From positions 1-63,450 of the forward strand of contig CANQAJ010000002.1 of the NCBI GenBank assembly GCA_947589365.1: DNA of 63,450 nucleotides. The letters run 5' to 3'. Under the pieces are notes generated by a model that ran no database searches, was not told the DNA's origin, and saw only the letters and a program-made list of their open reading frames with translations. Each line of letters opens with the position of its first letter. Within the stretch, counting starts at the first letter, position 1. The position numbers and the translations under genes are program-made. Shown here one piece after another: positions 54,365 through 63,319 of the stretch. The DNA is from an uncultured Clostridia bacterium. GTDB lineage: Bacteria; Bacillota; Clostridia; Oscillospirales; Acutalibacteraceae.

Positions 54365-55456
54365 TCACGCTTTCAGTTTTTTGCTTCTGCTCGGGTGTCT
54401 GAGCTTACGCAGTGCTTTTGCTTCAATCTGTCTTATTCTTTCTCTTGTGACCTTGAATACATCCCCGACCTCTTCAAGTGTTCTCGGTCTGCCATCGTCA
54501 AGCCCGAACCTCAGACGGATCACCTTTGCTTCTCTGGGTGTAAGCGTTGACAATACATCATCAAGCTGCTCCTTAAGCAATGTCTGTGCGGCAGCCTCCT
54601 GAGGCGTAAGTGTGGAATCATCAGGGATAAAATCCCCAAGGTGACTGTCCTCCTCCTCACCGATCGGTGTTTCAAGAGAAACAGGCTCCTGTGAAGCTCT
54701 CATTGCCTCGCATATCTTATCCACCGGAATATTCAGATATTCGGATATTTCCTCAACGGTAGGCTCGTGTCCGTTTTCATGGAGAAGCTGACTTGAAGCC
54801 TTCTTTATCTTATTAATGGTTTCCCCCATGTGTACGGGTATTCTGATCGTTCTCGCCTGGTCTGCTATCGCCCGTGTTATAGCCTGTCTTATCCACCATG
54901 TTGCATAGGTTGAAAATTTAAATCCCTTTGTGTGGTCGAATTTTTCTACAGCTTTCATAAGACCGAGGTTTCCCTCTTGTATAAGGTCAAGAAATTGCAT
55001 ACCCCTGCCGAGATATCTTTTTGCTATGCTTACAACAAGTCTGAGGTTTGCCTCGACAAGTCTTTGGCTTGCCTGCTCGTCACCTTTGAGTATCCTTTCG
55101 GCAATTTCCGCCTCCTCATTCGGCAAAAGCAGAGGAACCCTTCCTATTTCCTTGAGATATATCCTGACCGGATCATCCGTCAATACGGACGTGTCGATTA
55201 TATCGGCTTCATCCTCCTCAATGTCACCTGAGATATCGGTAAGCTCTTCATCATCGAGGATAAGATCATCCAGTGATTCCACAATCTCAACACCGTTCGA
55301 TTCCAGCATATCGTAAAATTTTTCCATCTGCTCGGGTTCGATATCCATTTCACCCGTCGCATCAAAAATCTCCTTATTTGTCAACTTTCCCTTACTCTTG
55401 CCTATTTCAATAAGATCGTTAAGAACATTTTTCTTGTCCGGCTGCTGTGTACTCAT
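54365..55456 (-). CDS. rpoD: RNA polymerase housekeeping sigma factor RpoD (paralog 2)
   Basis: A 363-residue primary sigma factor with all regions (1.2 [17 protein letters not shown], 2.3-2.4 [20 protein letters not shown], 4.2 [20 protein letters not shown]). GGAGGATTTTT precedes the ATG. Directly after dnaG, which is the usual place of rpoD in Firmicutes, so this may be the original copy. It is about two-thirds identical to paralog 1 by eye. Confidence 0.93.
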   Translation of the reverse strand: MSTQQPDKKNVLNDLIEIGKSKGKLTNKEIFDATGEMDIEPEQMEKFYDMLESNGVEIVESLDDLILDDEELTDISGDIEEDEADIIDTSVLTDDPVRIYLKEIGRVPLLLPNEEAEIAERILKGDEQASQRLVEANLRLVVSIAKRYLGRGMQFLDLIQEGNLGLMKAVEKFDHTKGFKFSTYATWWIRQAITRAIADQARTIRIPVHMGETINKIKKASSQLLHENGHEPTVEEISEYLNIPVDKICEAMRASQEPVSLETPIGEEEDSHLGDFIPDDSTLTPQEAAAQTLLKEQLDDVLSTLTPREAKVIRLRFGLDDGRPRTLEEVGDVFKVTRERIRQIEAKALRKLRHPSRSKKLKA

Positions 55457-55472
55457 AAAAATCCTCCAATCA

Positions 55473-57266
55473 TTACCTTTTGTCCTTCATTTTTTTGAGT
55501 TTCTTAATATATTCGTTAAGCTCCTCCGGTTCGGATTGTTTTATCTGTTCCGGAGTAAGACGCTCCTTTTCGTTTTCGAGAACACCTATATACTCCTCCG
55601 CCGCTATCATAGGATCATTTTCCCTCGGGCGTGAAGCCATAATCTCCGTTATTCTTCCCATTTCGTCAACGGAAAAATCTCCGGATATGTCCTCGATCCC
55701 TATCTCTCTGCCATTTTTTACCCTTTCCTCCAATACTTCATATATTCTCCGGTTAAAGTTCGTCAAAAAGAGTCCGGGATCCACTCTATCAACTATCTTT
55801 ACAGCAGTATCGGGATTTTTCAGCATAACCGCAAGCAACGCTTCCTCCGCCGTTGCCGCTTTCAGTTTATACTGCTTTTCCTTATTCATCCTGTCGTTTA
55901 TTGCCGACAACTCCTTTGCTGCCCGTCTTTGTTCCTCATTTTTCTGCCTATTTTTCCTTTTGCCGAGGTAATCAAGCACAAGTCGTGATACGGCACTTTT
56001 TTCAACATCCAGTTCATCGGCAAGCTTTGTTATATAGACATCCCTTTCAACAGGATTCTGTATTTCCGCTATAATCGGTCCTGCTCTGTTAAAAAACTCC
56101 ACCCTCTGTTCGGTCACATCGGTATTGAATTGTGTCCTGAGCTTATTGATTGCATAATCTATATCATTTCCCGTTTTTTCGAGCAGCATACGGAATCTTG
56201 TACTTCCCTGTTCCCCATAGGATTTTATAAATTCATCCGGATCCTTGCCGTTCGGCACCGTCAGTACTTTCACCCTCAGTCCTGTGGGTCTGAGTATTCC
56301 TATAGCCCTCTGTGTAGCCCTCTGTCCTGCTTCATCGGCATCATAACATATAACCACCTCGTCACAATAACGTTTTATCAGCAATGCCTGCTCATTTGTC
56401 AGAGCTGTTCCGAGTGTCGCCACGGCATTTTCAAATCCCGCCTGATGCAGTGCTATCACATCCATATAACCCTCAACTAAAATGAGCTGACCGTCGGCCT
56501 TATTTTTTGCAAATTGCAGTGCAAAAAGATTTCTGCTCTTATTAAAAACAGGTGTATCGGATGTATTCAGATACTTGGGCTTTATATCCGTCATTATTCT
56601 TCCCCCGAAGGCTATGACATTTCCCCTCAGATCTATTATCGGAAACATTACCCTGTCCGAAAACCTGTCAAAAGGATAACCCCTTTGCGACTGATTTGCA
56701 AGATTGGCGGCAATAAGCTCGCTGCCCGAAAATCCTTTTGATTTTAGGTGGTTGACAAGTTCAAACCTTGATGTCGGGGAATAGCCGAGTCCGAAATGTA
56801 TTATCGTCTTTTCCGTAAGCTGTCTTTTACGCAGATAATCAAGTGCCTGTTTCCCGGCAGGTGCATAAAGCTGCTTGTGGTAGAATCTTGCCGCCTCACG
56901 GTTAGCTTCATATATCCTTGCCTTAAGCTTGCCCATTCCGTCATCCCTGCCATCCTCGGGAACCGTCATTCCCACCCGTTTTGCAAGCAGCTTTACGGCT
57001 TCAACATAATCAAGATTTTCAATTTTTCTTATGAATGTTATGACATCTCCCCCGGCACCGCAGCCGAAACAGTGGAAAAATCCGTTTTCGGGCGACACAC
57101 TGAACGAAGGGGTTTTCTCATTATGAAACGGGCAGTTCGCCATATAGCTTCTTCCCGACCTTTTCAGCGTCACATATTCTGATATGACATCCACTATTTC
57201 CGTGCGTGCCTTAAGCTCCTGTATAAATTGATCCGGTATAGGCAATTTTTTACACTTTCCTTTCAT
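55473..57266 (-). CDS. dnaG: DNA primase
   Basis: A 597-residue primase that makes RNA primers for replication. Zinc-binding domain [11 protein letters not shown]...[15 protein letters not shown] domain with EGYMDVI and the acidic DAD (YDADEAG); C-terminal helicase-interaction domain. Full length. Start at 57266 is supported by GGAG at some distance; a TTG further in is possible. In dgt-dnaG-rpoD order. Confidence 0.96.
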   Translation of the reverse strand: MKGKCKKLPIPDQFIQELKARTEIVDVISEYVTLKRSGRSYMANCPFHNEKTPSFSVSPENGFFHCFGCGAGGDVITFIRKIENLDYVEAVKLLAKRVGMTVPEDGRDDGMGKLKARIYEANREAARFYHKQLYAPAGKQALDYLRKRQLTEKTIIHFGLGYSPTSRFELVNHLKSKGFSGSELIAANLANQSQRGYPFDRFSDRVMFPIIDLRGNVIAFGGRIMTDIKPKYLNTSDTPVFNKSRNLFALQFAKNKADGQLILVEGYMDVIALHQAGFENAVATLGTALTNEQALLIKRYCDEVVICYDADEAGQRATQRAIGILRPTGLRVKVLTVPNGKDPDEFIKSYGEQGSTRFRMLLEKTGNDIDYAINKLRTQFNTDVTEQRVEFFNRAGPIIAEIQNPVERDVYITKLADELDVEKSAVSRLVLDYLGKRKNRQKNEEQRRAAKELSAINDRMNKEKQYKLKAATAEEALLAVMLKNPDTAVKIVDRVDPGLFLTNFNRRIYEVLEERVKNGREIGIEDISGDFSVDEMGRITEIMASRPRENDPMIAAEEYIGVLENEKERLTPEQIKQSEPEELNEYIKKLKKMKDKR

Positions 57267-57320
57267 GTTCCGATGGCTCCGAACCCATAAGCCTACGGCA
57301 ATGTATACAATATGCAGCAG

Positions 57321-58322
57321 TCACCGCACCACCCATGAATTCGGTACAAATATCTTTTTGAATTTTTCAATCGCATATCTGTCCGTCATACCGGCAAGAT
57401 AATCACATACGGCACGCTCCACGGATTCCGACTCGGCGGTACGTCTGTTTTCTTCGGGCATAGAATCCGGATGACTCAAAAAATATCCGTAAAGAAGTGA
57501 AATAAAATCTGGTACCTTCTTTTCCTCATGCTTTGCATATTCGTTGCTGTAGACATTTGCAAACATAAATTCATACAGACTGTCAAATACCTCCTGTACC
57601 TCACTGCTCATTCTCAGATTTTCACCGTCGGAATTTTCTATCAGTGATAGAACAAGCGTGTTTATTCTTTGTGCCGTGGTTCTTCCAAGAATTTCAATCA
57701 CATCGGCGGGCAAACTGTCCGTTGATATCACTCCCGCTCTGACGGCATCATCTATATCATGATTTATATATGCTATCCTGTCGGCTATCCTTACGATCCT
57801 GCCCTCAACCGTATCCGCTTCCCTGCCTGTTGTATGGCACAGTATTCCGTTTCTTGTTTCATATGTAAGATTAAGACCCTTGCCGTCCTTTTCAAGTAAT
57901 TCAACTACTCTCAGACTTTGCTCATAATGTCTGAAACCTCCCGGTACAAGGCTGTTCAGTGCCCTTTCACCCGCATGACCGAACGGTGTATGTCCGAGGT
58001 CATGTGCAAGCGAAACAGCCTCGGTCAGATCCTCGTTCAGCCGCATCGCCCTTGCAACGGTACGTGCTATCTGAGATACCTCAAGCGTATGCGTCAGTCT
58101 TGTACGGTAGTGGTCGCCTTCGGGTGAAAGAAAAACCTGAGTCTTGTGTTTCAGTCTGCGAAATGCCTTACAGTGTATTACCCTGTCACGGTCACGCTGA
58201 AATTCCGTCCTTACCGTACACTTTTCTTCCTCACGCTCCCGTCCTCTGCTTTCCGAGGAAAGGCACGCATATTCCGATAAAATTTTCCTTTCAAGTTCTT
58301 CGCTACGCTCACGTATATTCAT
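57321..58322 (-). CDS. dgt: Deoxyguanosinetriphosphate triphosphohydrolase-like HD protein
   Basis: A 333-residue metal-dependent dNTPase. HD motifs: RTRLTHTLEV, LAHDLGHTPFGHAGE and a later Asp in IADRIAYINHDIDD. Upstream of dnaG as in many Clostridia. It keeps dNTP pools low or trims damaged nucleotides. Confidence 0.94.
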   Translation of the reverse strand: MNIRERSEELERKILSEYACLSSESRGREREEEKCTVRTEFQRDRDRVIHCKAFRRLKHKTQVFLSPEGDHYRTRLTHTLEVSQIARTVARAMRLNEDLTEAVSLAHDLGHTPFGHAGERALNSLVPGGFRHYEQSLRVVELLEKDGKGLNLTYETRNGILCHTTGREADTVEGRIVRIADRIAYINHDIDDAVRAGVISTDSLPADVIEILGRTTAQRINTLVLSLIENSDGENLRMSSEVQEVFDSLYEFMFANVYSNEYAKHEEKKVPDFISLLYGYFLSHPDSMPEENRRTAESESVERAVCDYLAGMTDRYAIEKFKKIFVPNSWVVR

Positions 58323-58440
58323 CCCGACACCTCCCGATTTTCATGCATAAAAACCCTTTTATAAGAATATACGCAAAAATACGTCCCGCACCTTTAAATT
58401 ATTTAAAAAATTTATTGAAATGGAACATATTTGGATATAT

Positions 58441-58690
58441 AATATATAATTAGGAGTTCGGTCACTAAGAAAAAAATTATCGGAATCTCAGTCCGGACAT
58501 TTTTTATACATAAAATCAACCGTGAGTTGAAGAAACGGCAGCATCGGCAGACAGAGCAAAAAATATCGGACTGCAACGGGTATTCCACACAAACCGTGTC
58601 AAAGCATGAACGCAGCGGAACACTTGAAAACGGAAAATCCGTAACAACCGATGCTGTATTTTTAATTTTTCAGAAAGGAAAAGCAATAAT
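58441..58690 (+). promoter_or_regulatory. Structured leader before the MutS-like gene
   Basis: 250 bases without a supported gene. A 9-bp perfect pairing (CAGCATCGG at 58539 with CCGATGCTG at 58648) closes a 100-base domain and is followed by TATTTTTAATTTTT, a terminator-like end. Inside are ACGGA-AAA-TCCGT and other small hairpins. This could be an attenuator or a small RNA; no known riboswitch is recognised. Confidence 0.45.
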
Positions 58691-58693
58691 TAT

Positions 58694-60328
58694 TTGTTGC
58701 AGAATTATGATATGGATAATTTCAGTCTTCTCTATCCAAAAGACAAAACGCCATCACCTGCGGTACTCACTGATGAAGCGTGTAATGATTTGTCGCTCGA
58801 GTACATATGTGAACACATAACCGAAAGTGAATACGAACATAATATCATCAAAAAAATGATGATTAAGCTTGAGAGCGACCCCGAAATCATTCGTTATCGC
58901 TGTGATGTTTTTGAGGATATATTAAAATTCCCCTCACTCCGCAACAGGATAAAGGACCTCCTTGAGCAGCTTAACTATCTCAAGGAGCTTGAAAGATCGG
59001 TAAAGGATAATACCGCCGCACCGATATGGCAGCTTATAAACAGACTTCAGGAGCTTGATGTCTATGTAAACTGCATTACCGGAATTAACGAAAGTCTTAC
59101 GGAGAATGATATAAAATCCGAAGGTCTTAAGCAGATGAAAGAATATGTCAGTTCCGTATACAGTGAAAGCGGTTTTGAACATCTTTATGACGATATCAAG
59201 GAGCTTATGGGGGAAATAGGACAGATAAGGAGCGTTTCTCTCGGAGTCAATCTGGACAGTCATATGCGTCCGGTCGAGGTCGGAATAGTTTCGATTAATG
59301 ATACATCCTTCTCCAGACCCGGTCTGCTCAGTAAATTCCTCGATTTCGCCTCAAAGAAAAATGAGATCCACGGCGGAACCTCATTTGACGGAATGACAAA
59401 AATCCATACCGTAGGAAAAGCGGCGGGCGAAGATCCCCTTATGAACACATTGAGCCGTGCGGTAACCGATATGCTCGGCTCAATTGTAAAGCAGCTAAAG
59501 TCAAAGCTTTCAAAATATGTAAACATAAGCGGATACAGCCTTACAAAACTTATACCCGAATTCATTTTCTATATACGGTGGGCGGAATACTGCAAAAAAC
59601 TTATGGATCTCGGTCTGCCTATGTGCAAGCCGGAAATACTCGATCTTGAAAAGCGTGAATTAAGTGCCAAAGGAATATACAACCTTAAGCTTGGCATTCA
59701 GCTTGAACAGAATAAAAAAATTGATATCATAAGAAACGATATCGACTTTAATTCCGAACACGGAATATATATTATGACAGGTCCGAACAGAGGCGGAAAA
59801 ACAACATTTACACAGGCTGTCGGAATACTTTTCCTACTTGCACAGCATGGTATTTTTGTTCCGGCAGAGGTCGTTTCCCTTTCGCCTGCCGATAATATAT
59901 ACACGCATTTTCCTGCGGATGAGAACCAGACGGTCAATTTAGGCAGACTCGGTGAAGAATCAAAGCGACTGAGCGAGATATTCGCAGTTGCAACAAACAA
60001 AAGTCTGCTTCTTTTCAATGAATCGCTTGCAACGACATCATTTGCAGAGGGATTGTATATAGCCAAAGATGTTGTAAAGGCACTGCGTTATCTCGGGGCA
60101 AGAACCATATTCAATACCCATATGCACGAGCTTGCCATGGAGCTTGAAGTAATGAACTCACATGAGGGTGATATGAATGTCGCAAGTCTTATAACGGGAA
60201 TACATGACGGGGAGCGTTCATACAAAGTATTTCTTGCACCGCCGGAGGGTGTAAGCTATGCGAAGGATATCGCCGAAAAGTACGGTGTAACTTTCGAGCA
60301 GCTTAAGAAAACGATCAGAAAACAGTAA
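58694..60328 (+). CDS. MutS-family ATPase (MutS domain V, no mismatch domain)
   Basis: A 544-residue protein with a helical N-terminal half (core/lever-like, about 40-300) and a C-terminal MutS ATPase domain: Walker A GPNRGGKTT (363-371), then LGRLGEESKRLSEIF and a Walker B-like LLLFNESLATTS. The usual Walker B Asp is Asn (442). The N-terminal mismatch-recognition domain is absent, so it is not mismatch repair MutS1. Start is TTG at 58694 (uncertain; ATG 58712 lacks a ribosome-binding site). Confidence 0.8.
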   Translation: MLQNYDMDNFSLLYPKDKTPSPAVLTDEACNDLSLEYICEHITESEYEHNIIKKMMIKLESDPEIIRYRCDVFEDILKFPSLRNRIKDLLEQLNYLKELERSVKDNTAAPIWQLINRLQELDVYVNCITGINESLTENDIKSEGLKQMKEYVSSVYSESGFEHLYDDIKELMGEIGQIRSVSLGVNLDSHMRPVEVGIVSINDTSFSRPGLLSKFLDFASKKNEIHGGTSFDGMTKIHTVGKAAGEDPLMNTLSRAVTDMLGSIVKQLKSKLSKYVNISGYSLTKLIPEFIFYIRWAEYCKKLMDLGLPMCKPEILDLEKRELSAKGIYNLKLGIQLEQNKKIDIIRNDIDFNSEHGIYIMTGPNRGGKTTFTQAVGILFLLAQHGIFVPAEVVSLSPADNIYTHFPADENQTVNLGRLGEESKRLSEIFAVATNKSLLLFNESLATTSFAEGLYIAKDVVKALRYLGARTIFNTHMHELAMELEVMNSHEGDMNVASLITGIHDGERSYKVFLAPPEGVSYAKDIAEKYGVTFEQLKKTIRKQ

Positions 60329-60329
60329 T

Positions 60330-61199
60330 TCACGGCATATGCCGCAAGACGGAGCTTTTGTCCTCCGTCTTTAGTTTTTCACTTTCCAATCTGCTGTAAT
60401 GAAAAATATATTGTTGTGCCACCCCGGCATACCTTCCGAGGTCGCTTACGCTTATACCGCTGAAAAGTGTGGAAAGTGCCTTTTTCATCCATACATCTAT
60501 CGGAAATGCATCAAGCCGGTGCAGACCGTACAAAAGTGTACATTCCGCAACCTTCGGTCCGACACCCTTTATTTTCATAAGCTGTGTCCTGCATTCATCT
60601 ATAGGCAGTGTATACATATTTTCAAGTACGACCTCGCCGCACGATACCCTCCTTGCGGCATCTGCTATATATGCTGCCCTGAAACCCGCCCTCAGAGGTG
60701 ACAATTCCTCCTCGGTACACTGTGCTATCCTGTCCGCTGTGGGAAAGGAATATCCGTATTCCCCCCTTTCACCGAAGTTCTCGCACAGTCTTGTAACTAT
60801 CCCCTTTATTCTGGGTATATTGTTATTCTGAGAAATTATAAAGGAGCATAACGCCTCCCACGGCTCCTGTGACAGTATACGTATTCCGTCCATACTGTCA
60901 AGTGCAAATACAAGCTTAGGACAAAGTTCGGATATTTCCCTGCGTATTTCATTATAATCATTTTCAAGGTCAAAATATTCCTTCCATATGTTCAAAAAAT
61001 CATCTTCACTGCTGCCCTCGATTATTATAACACCTCTATCGCTCACAACACGGGCATATTTCCCTCTTACTATTCCCGAATATGAACCGTCGGGATTTTC
61101 CGTCCACCTAAAGCACTGACCGCAGTCAAAGGTATTTTTTAAATCGAATATGTCGTTCAGCTTTATTTCTATCCCACGATCTGTAATTTTATATTCCAT
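60330..61199 (-). CDS. ogg: 8-oxoguanine DNA glycosylase
   Basis: A 289-residue HhH-GPD glycosylase/lyase that removes oxidised guanine. The N-terminal OGG domain carries FDCGQCFRW; helix-hairpin-helix KIKGVGPKVAEC holds the nucleophile Lys 216 and DAFPIDVWMKK the catalytic Asp 235. Full length. Convergent with the MutS-like gene: only one base separates their stops. Confidence 0.93.
   Translation of the reverse strand: MEYKITDRGIEIKLNDIFDLKNTFDCGQCFRWTENPDGSYSGIVRGKYARVVSDRGVIIIEGSSEDDFLNIWKEYFDLENDYNEIRREISELCPKLVFALDSMDGIRILSQEPWEALCSFIISQNNNIPRIKGIVTRLCENFGERGEYGYSFPTADRIAQCTEEELSPLRAGFRAAYIADAARRVSCGEVVLENMYTLPIDECRTQLMKIKGVGPKVAECTLLYGLHRLDAFPIDVWMKKALSTLFSGISVSDLGRYAGVAQQYIFHYSRLESEKLKTEDKSSVLRHMP
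60347..60379 (+). terminator. Terminator of the MutS-like gene, inside the ogg 3' end
   Basis: AGACGGA-loop-TCCGTCT followed by TTAGTTTTT on the plus strand. It falls in the coding sequence of ogg, antisense to its last codons, so the convergent transcripts overlap. Confidence 0.7.
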
Positions 61200-61234
61200 A
61201 ACAGCATTACCCCGTAAATTTATTTTGCAATGCT

Positions 61235-61263
61235 ATTATAGCAATTTTCTTTATTTTATTCAA
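61235..61263 (-). promoter_or_regulatory. Promoter of ogg
   Basis: TTGAAT and TATAAT, 17 bp apart on the minus strand, 36 bases before the start codon. Confidence 0.75.
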
Positions 61264-61321
61264 GATATCAATATAAACTGACAATAATTACACCATAGTG
61301 ATACACAGATATGACTGAAAC

Positions 61322-61362
61322 ATCCCTTGTTTGTACTTTTAGGCATAAACAAGGGATTTTTT
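61322..61362 (+). terminator. Plus-strand intrinsic terminator without an obvious plus-strand gene
   Basis: An 11-bp perfect stem (ATCCCTTGTTT and complement), 14-base loop, then TTTTTT on the plus strand. Flanking genes are on the minus strand, whose own tail here is not T-rich. It may end a small plus-strand RNA between 61200 and 61362. Confidence 0.55.
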
Positions 61363-61470
61363 CCATTCATCGGGAGAAATACCGACACTTCGGGATGCTC
61401 CGATATATTCTGTACCGTCAGGTGTCTTTCGTACCCACGTCACAGCATCATATCGGAGCCGAAAAGTATC

Positions 61471-61914
61471 TCACAATTTGTCAGCCCGTTCTATATTAAT
61501 AACCTTTTTTCCCATTTTAAGTGCCATATCCATGAATTTCGCCGCACCGCCCGTTATTCTCGTTACATAACAGATCAGAATATCGGAATGTTTTATCATC
61601 CATTCATTACGCTTTAAAATGGAAAGTTTCCCGGGAACGCTTTCAAGTCCCTCCGGGTATACAGTATCGCCTCCATAAAGCTCGGCTATCCTGTAATCGG
61701 GCATATATGCAAGAACCACACTGTATTTTATGTGCGGATATTTTTGTTTTAATTCCTTAAGCACGGAATAGGTTATTCTGTCAAATCCTCCCTGATGTCC
61801 TACTAAAAAAATATCCGCCTTATCATATATAATCACATTTTCTATTTCATTCATAAGCCGTTCTCTTATTTCGGAAGCAGCATCCCTGTGTCCGATAAAT
61901 GATACCGTTTTCAT
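61471..61914 (-). CDS. SLOG-like (DUF1273-like) nucleotide-binding protein
   Basis: A 147-residue protein beginning MKTVSFIGHRDA, with VGHQGGFDRITYSVLKE and SDILICYVTRITGGAAKF: the pattern of the SLOG (YpsA/DUF1273) Rossmannoid fold, which binds nucleotide-derived ligands in several signalling and phage-defence systems. Strong AGGAGGG upstream. Expression is controlled by an operator-rich divergent region shared with an XRE regulator. Confidence 0.75.
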   Translation of the reverse strand: MKTVSFIGHRDAASEIRERLMNEIENVIIYDKADIFLVGHQGGFDRITYSVLKELKQKYPHIKYSVVLAYMPDYRIAELYGGDTVYPEGLESVPGKLSILKRNEWMIKHSDILICYVTRITGGAAKFMDMALKMGKKVINIERADKL

Positions 61915-61930
61915 TTTTTACCCTCCTGTT

Positions 61931-61995
61931 TACGATATATCGTAATTATATCATAAATAAATACACTTTACGATATATCCCACACGATATATCCC
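61931..61995. promoter_or_regulatory. Operator cluster, three copies of ACGATATATC
   Basis: A palindrome TACGATATATCGTA (61931-61944) sits beside the -10 of the SLOG gene, and two further half-site copies lie at 61969-61980 and 61984-61995. They surround the -10 (TATAAT, minus strand, 61945-61950) and the -35 position. The XRE regulator 50 bases away is the natural ligand. Confidence 0.8.
61945..61973 (-). promoter_or_regulatory. Promoter of the SLOG-like gene
   Basis: Minus-strand TATAAT at 61945-61950; a poor -35 (TCGTAA, 61968-61973) is 17 bp upstream and overlaps an operator copy. Confidence 0.65.
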
Positions 61996-62039
61996 ATACT
62001 TTTGTAAAATAATATAAAAGTTTTGCGGAGGGATCATAT

Positions 62040-62282
62040 TTGAATACAAAACAGGCAGTATCAGAACGAATTTTAGCATTATGCCGCGAAAGAAATATCA
62101 CAATTAATTCTCTTGCCAATATATCAGGTATTCCGCCGTCAACAATATACAGTATACTTAATACCAAAAGCCGGAATCCCGGAATTATTACAATAAAGGA
62201 AATATGTGATGGTCTTGGTATAACCGTAAGGCAGTTTTTCGATTGCGAACTTTTTGACGAAACGGAACAGCATATCAAATAA
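62040..62282 (+). CDS. XRE-family helix-turn-helix regulator
   Basis: An 80-residue Cro/CI-type DNA-binding protein (RILALCRERNITINSLANISGIPPSTIYSIL, then EICDGLGITVRQFF). The start is TTG with GGAGGG eight bases upstream. It probably represses itself and the divergent SLOG-like gene through the ACGATATATC sites. Confidence 0.88.
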   Translation: MNTKQAVSERILALCRERNITINSLANISGIPPSTIYSILNTKSRNPGIITIKEICDGLGITVRQFFDCELFDETEQHIK

Positions 62283-62305
62283 TTTCAGGCACCAATAAAG
62301 CCCTG

Positions 62306-62334
62306 TCCGTTTTATGATATATACTAAAAACGGG
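62306..62334 (+). terminator. Terminator of the XRE gene
   Basis: CCGTTTT pairs with AAAACGG around an 11-15-base loop and is followed by GCATTTTAT. Moderate. Confidence 0.55.
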
Positions 62335-62619
62335 CATTTTATACTTAATTATATCTTCAGCATTTTTGCCACCACGGATAAAATATCAATAGTCTGTGTT
62401 TATTATTAAAAAATATTTATAGCCTATATGCAGGATGTTGAACGGCATGAATGAAATATCCAAGCTTTTTGAAAATACAGAGCCAACGCAGACAACTCCT
62501 CCGAATTACCCTTGAAATGCTATGAGTTGTTATTATCAAAATCCCCGCAGGAACAAAACCAACTATTATTCCATTCTGTCGGCAGTGTGTAAATACAAGG
62601 AAATCCGAACACGTAAACA
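62335..62619. other. Gap of about 285 bases without genes
   Basis: No supported reading frame, hairpin terminator or RNA signature here. Minus-strand frame 62417-62692 has no ribosome-binding site and runs over the promoter of the next gene, so I treat it as chance. Confidence 0.6.
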
Positions 62620-62648
62620 TTGCAATGATTGCGTAATCCTGATATAAT
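62620..62648 (+). promoter_or_regulatory. Promoter of the acetyltransferase gene
   Basis: TTGCAA and TATAAT, 17 bp apart, 36 bases before the ATG. Confidence 0.8.
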
Positions 62649-62683
62649 CTTATTAAATCTATAAAAAAACGGAGATGATCTTT

Positions 62684-63319
62684 ATGACACAAAAGGAAAT
62701 GATGCTTTCGGGAATGTTATATGATCCAAGAGATAAGGAGCTGCGTGAGGATGCAGCACGTTCACGACGTATAACACGTATTTTTAACAATACAACCGAG
62801 GAGCAGAACCCTTACAGAATACAGCTTCTTAAGGAGCTTTTCGGACGCACCGGCGAACAAATATACATCGAACCGCCGTTTCGCTGTGATTACGGCAGCA
62901 ATACATATATCGGAGAAAACTTCTATGCAAATTTTGATTGTATAATCCTCGATGTAGCCGAAGTCCACATAGGAAAGAACTGCCTTTTGGGGCCGAGGGT
63001 ATGTATATACACACCTGTTCACCCTTATGATGCGGAAATAAGGGCGATGGGAATAGAGAAAGGCAAGCCTGTCACCATAGGGGATAATGTGTGGGTAGGA
63101 GGAAATGCCGTAATAAATCCCGGAGTAAGCATAGGAAATAATGTCATAATCGGGTCAGGCTCGGTTGTAACAAAGAATATCCCCGACAATGTCATTGCAG
63201 CAGGTAATCCTTGCAGAATTATACGCCCGATAACAGGCGATGACAAGGAATACTGGCAGTCCGAGCTTGAAAAATGGCGGCGTGCCGGCGGCGTGCCGCC
63301 GCTGTCAGTTCGTAATTAA
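62684..63319 (+). CDS. Maltose/galactoside O-acetyltransferase family (hexapeptide) protein
   Basis: A 211-residue left-handed beta-helix acyltransferase. N-terminal mac domain (MLSGMLYDPRDKEL), then the hexapeptide repeats (IGENFYANFDCIILD, IGKNCLLGPRV) and the catalytic His in IYTPVHPYD. Close relatives transfer acetyl from acetyl-CoA to sugars. Start ATG at 62684 with GGAG. The last residues (RRAGGVPPLSVRN) are encoded by the dispersed repeat, so the natural C-terminus was replaced or extended. Confidence 0.9.
   Translation: MTQKEMMLSGMLYDPRDKELREDAARSRRITRIFNNTTEEQNPYRIQLLKELFGRTGEQIYIEPPFRCDYGSNTYIGENFYANFDCIILDVAEVHIGKNCLLGPRVCIYTPVHPYDAEIRAMGIEKGKPVTIGDNVWVGGNAVINPGVSIGNNVIIGSGSVVTKNIPDNVIAAGNPCRIIRPITGDDKEYWQSELEKWRRAGGVPPLSVRN

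Noticed and set aside
58527..58820. 97-codon frame before the MutS-like gene
   Set aside because: Overlaps the structured leader and the MutS-like start in another phase; no support from a ribosome-binding site or similarity.
62417..62692. 91-codon minus-strand frame
   Set aside because: Runs across the acetyltransferase promoter and start; no ribosome-binding site.
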